This document shows, in pieces, positions 14,733 through 15,280 of a DNA stretch of 15,280 nt. The stretch spans positions 1 to 15,280 of the forward strand of contig CACXHM010000044.1 of the NCBI GenBank assembly GCA_902767465.1, written 5' to 3'. Source of the stretch: an uncultured Bacteroidia bacterium (GTDB lineage: Bacteria; Bacteroidota; Bacteroidia; Bacteroidales; UBA932). The notes beneath the pieces are model-generated. The model searched no databases. It saw only the letters and a program-made list of their open reading frames with translations, and was not told where the DNA came from. The translations under genes and the position numbers were made by a program. How positions within the stretch are numbered: the stretch's first letter is position 1; each line of letters begins with the position of its first letter.

Positions 14733-15280
14733 AACTGATATTCGCCACCGGCAATGCCGGCAAACTTCGCGAAGCGCGCGAGATTCTCGGCCCCCATGGC
14801 ATCGAGGTAGTATCTCCCTATGACCTGGGGCTTACAAAAGAACAGGTCGATGTGGAGGAGACGGGAAGTTCCTTCGAGGAGAACGCCGTAATCAAGGTAC
14901 AGAATCTCTGGCGCCTTACCGGCCTTCCCTGTTTTGCCGACGACAGCGGCCTGGAGGTGGATGCACTTGGCGGCGCGCCGGGCATCTATTCCGCCCGGTA
15001 TGCATCTCTGGACGGCTCCGGCGAGGATCATAACTTTGCGTCGAACATCGACCGCCTGCTGCACGAACTGCAGGGCGTGAAGGACCGTCGAGCCCGCTTC
15101 CGTTGCGTCGTGGCGGCGATACTGGCCCCTTCCTCTGAAGTAAAGCTGTTCAGCGGCAAATGCGAAGGTCGCATCGCTACAACCCCTGCCGGCTGCGGAG
15201 GTTTCGGCTACGATCCGGTTTTCATCCCCGATGCATACCCCGACAGGACTCTTGCCGAAGTGGACGAAGATGCCAAGAAC
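14729..15280 (+). CDS. rdgB: XTP/dITP diphosphatase, RdgB/HAM1 family (3' partial)
   Basis: 184 residues are visible before the window ends; the family is usually about 195-200 residues, so only the C-terminus is missing. RdgB hydrolyses non-canonical purine nucleoside triphosphates (dITP, XTP, ITP) to monophosphates plus pyrophosphate, keeping them out of nucleic acids. Signature elements are TGNAGK (7-12), EETGSSFEENA (43-53), ADDSGLEVDALGGAPGIYSA (70-89; the aspartates include the catalytic base) and GFGYDPVF (158-165), followed by TLAEVDEDAKN. The expected terminal SHR motif would lie just past the edge. It is cytoplasmic. The ATG overlaps the S41 stop codon (ATGA). Identification is firm. 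Confidence 0.95.
   Translation, partial: MKLIFATGNAGKLREAREILGPHGIEVVSPYDLGLTKEQVDVEETGSSFEENAVIKVQNLWRLTGLPCFADDSGLEVDALGGAPGIYSARYASLDGSGEDHNFASNIDRLLHELQGVKDRRARFRCVVAAILAPSSEVKLFSGKCEGRIATTPAGCGGFGYDPVFIPDAYPDRTLAEVDEDAKN

Noticed and set aside
1..15280. CRISPR arrays, insertion sequences, tRNA or rRNA genes, phage genes
   Set aside because: No regularly spaced repeats, transposase or integrase motifs, or tRNA-like or rRNA sequences were recognised; intergenic spaces are few and short.

Overview
The window looks like a chromosomal segment of a Bacteroidota bacterium, most likely order Bacteroidales. The evidence is a SusC/SusD pair followed by surface-type lipoproteins, Bacteroidota-type promoters (TTTG at -33, TAnnTTTG at -7), almost no Shine-Dalgarno sequences, and a GC content that looks close to 50 percent. 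I cannot assign a genus from the sequence alone.

Layout. (1) Positions 1-1179, minus strand: a polyprenyl diphosphate synthase followed by the start of rsgA (ribosome-assembly GTPase, cut by the window edge). The two genes overlap by one base (TAATG). (2) Positions 1180-1443: a divergent control region with promoters for both sides, a 10-bp inverted repeat, and an 18-bp sequence that recurs exactly at 9575-9592. (3) Positions 1444-9026, plus strand: a tight five-gene operon of SusC-like TonB-dependent transporter, SusD-like lipoprotein, a small DUF4843/Calx-beta-like lipoprotein, a lipoprotein with a probable beta-propeller, and a calcineurin-like phosphoesterase. Gaps are 3, -4, 7 and 5 bp. 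(4) Positions 9185-10925, plus strand: a short YgjP/DUF45-type metalloprotein and a U32-family protein resembling the tRNA U34 hydroxylase TrhP, each with its own promoter. (5) Positions 10915-13038, minus strand: a GH3 beta-glucosidase, convergent with and overlapping the U32 gene by 11 bp. (6) Positions 13131-15280, plus strand: an S41 C-terminal processing protease and rdgB (XTP/dITP pyrophosphatase, cut by the right edge), overlapping by ATGA.

How the genes work together. The flanks are housekeeping genes (isoprenoid synthesis, ribosome maturation, tRNA modification, nucleotide-pool cleaning, envelope proteolysis). The accessory part is the SusCD operon. It has an outer-membrane importer and three lipoproteins that could capture a ligand, but the only enzyme is a phosphoesterase: no glycosidase, lyase or protease, and no dedicated regulator within the window. 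I infer a nutrient-uptake system for a phosphorylated or phosphodiester-containing compound rather than a classical polysaccharide locus. The GH3 gene is on the other strand beyond two housekeeping genes and is probably not part of it.

The most interesting signals are the glycosidase-free SusCD operon ending in a DxQ-type phosphoesterase, the exact 18-bp direct repeats that bracket this operon plus the YgjP-like gene (about 8.3 kb), two promoters whose -7 elements sit only a few bases before the start codon, and a near-perfect 20-bp palindrome between the GH3 and S41 genes. No RNA genes, CRISPR arrays, insertion sequences or confident terminators were seen.
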